Assembly: GCA_003557605.1 (NCBI GenBank)
Contig: PWNW01000146.1
Span: forward strand, 1 to 6,647
Origin: Spirochaetaceae bacterium
GTDB taxonomy: Bacteria; Spirochaetota; Spirochaetia; PWKH01
DNA length: 6,647 bases
Direction of reading: 5' to 3'
The position numbers and the translations under genes are program-made. Positions 5,428-6,647 of the stretch are shown here, piece after piece (position 1 is the stretch's first letter; every line of letters begins with the position of its first letter). Under the pieces are notes generated by a model. The model was not told the DNA's origin, searched no databases, and saw only the letters and a program-made list of their open reading frames with translations.

Positions 5428-6647
5428 TCAGGTTTCCTTGTTCTCAGCTGCATCGAGCAACAGATAGCGAAGCGCTTCATCCACCTTCGACACATGGATG
5501 ATGTTCAGGGTGCTCAGCACCGATGCAGGGATGTCGTCGTCAAGACTGCGCCGGTTCCCCTCGGGAAGCACCACAGTAGTGAGGCCGTGGCGGTATGCTG
5601 CGAGCAGCTTCTCCTTGACTCCTCCGATGCTCAGCACATTGCCGGTGAGGGTGATCTCCCCGGTCATGGATACCTTCTCACGGACAGAAACTCCGCTGAA
5701 TGCTGATGCCAGGGCACAGAGAATCGTGATCCCTGCCGAAGGTCCGTCCTTTGGAATCGCCCCCTGGGGCACATGGATGTGAATGTCATATGATCCGAAC
5801 GCTTCGGCATTTACCTGAATGCTGCTGTGATGTGCCTGAAGATAGGAATAGCTGATTCTCGCGCTTTCCTTCATGACCTCTCCGAGGTTTCCGGTGAGAA
5901 TCAGGTTTCCCTTTCCCGGAAGCAGCACCGCTTCAACGGTAAGGAGCTTTCCTCCAGATTCTGTCCAGGCAAGTCCATGGGCAACTCCCGGGACATCCGT
6001 CTTCTGGACCTGATCCTCAGCATAGTCGGGATTTCCTAGGTAGGTCCGCAGCATGTTCGGTGTGACCTGCTTGCGAAAATCCTCCAGAGATTTGGGTTTT
6101 CTCAGGTTCAGGAACTCCCTGGCGATCTTACGGGACACCGTACTGATTGAACGTTCAAGGTTCCTGACCCCTGACTCCATGGTATAGTCCCTGATAAGCG
6201 TATAGACCGTCTGCTTCTGAAAGGTTATATCTGCCTTGTCCAGGCCGTTTTCCTTCAGCTGCTTGGGTATTAAAAATTGTTTGGCAATATGAAACTTCTC
6301 AATGTCGGAATACCCCGGAATCTCAATGATTTCCATGCGGTCCTGAAGAGCCCTCGGCACGGTATGCAGGGAGTTGGCCGTTGCAATGAACAGCACTTGA
6401 GAGAGATCATAGGGAACTTCCAGGTAATGGTCAGTAAAGGTTGAATTCTGTTCAGGGTCCAGCACTTCCAGAAGTGCTGAAGCCGGATCGCCCCGGAAAT
6501 CTGAAGAGAGCTTGTCCACTTCGTCAAGGAGGAAGACAGGATTGGAAGTGCCCGCCTTTTTAATTGACTGTATGATCTTTCCCGGAAGAGCACCGACATA
6601 GGTCTTGCGGTGTCCGCGGATTTCGGCTTCGTCCCGGACGCCCCCAA
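5428..6647 (-). CDS. lon: ATP-dependent protease Lon (S16), C-terminal half
   Basis: The visible 405 residues are the C-terminal half of Lon, the cytoplasmic AAA+ serine protease that unfolds and degrades misfolded and regulatory proteins; full-length Lon is about 780-820 residues. The frame is open to the right edge, so the N-terminal substrate-binding domain and Walker A lie outside. Seen in order: GGVRDEAEIRGH (1-12, AAA+ pore region); Walker B VFLLDEVDK (37-45); sensor-1 ATANS (88-92); the arginine finger in LQDRMEII (101-108); the helical sensor-2 domain with SGVRNLERSI (158-167); then the protease domain. The catalytic Ser is S303 in PKDGPSAG and the Lys is K344 in GGVKEKLLAAYRHG, so the dyad is intact. 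MTGEITLTG (327-335) is also typical. A GTG at 6519 lies within Walker B (DEVDKL) and is not a start. The C-terminus extends about 20 residues past the conserved HVSKVDEALRYLL. The downstream gene follows after 2 nt. Confidence 0.97.
   Translation of the reverse strand, partial: GGVRDEAEIRGHRKTYVGALPGKIIQSIKKAGTSNPVFLLDEVDKLSSDFRGDPASALLEVLDPEQNSTFTDHYLEVPYDLSQVLFIATANSLHTVPRALQDRMEIIEIPGYSDIEKFHIAKQFLIPKQLKENGLDKADITFQKQTVYTLIRDYTMESGVRNLERSISTVSRKIAREFLNLRKPKSLEDFRKQVTPNMLRTYLGNPDYAEDQVQKTDVPGVAHGLAWTESGGKLLTVEAVLLPGKGNLILTGNLGEVMKESARISYSYLQAHHSSIQVNAEAFGSYDIHIHVPQGAIPKDGPSAGITILCALASAFSGVSVREKVSMTGEITLTGNVLSIGGVKEKLLAAYRHGLTTVVLPEGNRRSLDDDIPASVLSTLNIIHVSKVDEALRYLLLDAAENKET

Noticed and set aside
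6460..6479. Perfect 9-bp inverted repeat with a 2-nt centre, arms CAGCACTTC and GAAGTGCTG.
   Set aside because: It lies inside lon and encodes the highly conserved ASALLEVLDPEQ segment after Walker B; the symmetry is best explained by codon choice for S-A-L-L-E-V-L.

Overview
The window reads as ordinary bacterial chromosome of moderate GC (about 50%, by eye). All seven genes lie on the minus strand and are packed tightly. In transcription order, from the right edge to the left, they are: the C-terminal half of the ATP-dependent protease Lon; a DHH/DHHA1 phosphoesterase of the NrnA type; a protein resembling a diverged sigma-70 factor; an RdgB/HAM1-type dITP/XTP pyrophosphatase; an M3 oligoendopeptidase (PepF); a fused two-domain lycopene cyclase; and the N-terminus of a CrtI-family carotenoid desaturase. 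Two genes (lon and the desaturase) are cut by the window edges. No tRNA, rRNA, CRISPR, transposase or phage gene was seen.

The genes fall into three blocks separated by two gaps of 112 bp each. Block 1 (right) is lon followed by the DHH phosphoesterase, with only 2 nt between stop and start. Block 2 is the sigma-like gene, rdgB and pepF: the first two are 8 nt apart and the last two share an ATGA overlap, so they look co-transcribed and partly translationally coupled. Block 3 (left) is the lycopene cyclase and desaturase genes, which overlap by 20 bp and form the start of a carotenoid operon that continues past base 1. The gap before block 2 holds a perfect 6-bp inverted repeat. The gap before block 3 holds a perfect 8-bp inverted repeat next to the pepF stop and a weak candidate promoter.

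Functionally, blocks 1 and 2 are mostly housekeeping and quality control: degradation of misfolded protein (Lon) and its peptides (PepF), clean-up of tiny RNAs or nucleotide by-products (NrnA type), and removal of damaged purine triphosphates (RdgB). Block 3 makes and cyclises carotenoid pigment. The organism cannot be fixed from this sequence. A pigmented, free-living spirochaete (Spirochaeta-like) is my best guess, based on the general look of the sigma-like protein and the CarR/CrtYcd-type fused cyclase. Bacteroidota-like or other lineages carrying fused cyclases are not excluded.

The least explained gene is the sigma-like one (3484-4326). Its ends resemble sigma-70 regions 2 and 4, but its middle is a large unassigned segment. 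Nothing else here strongly suggests an undescribed system.
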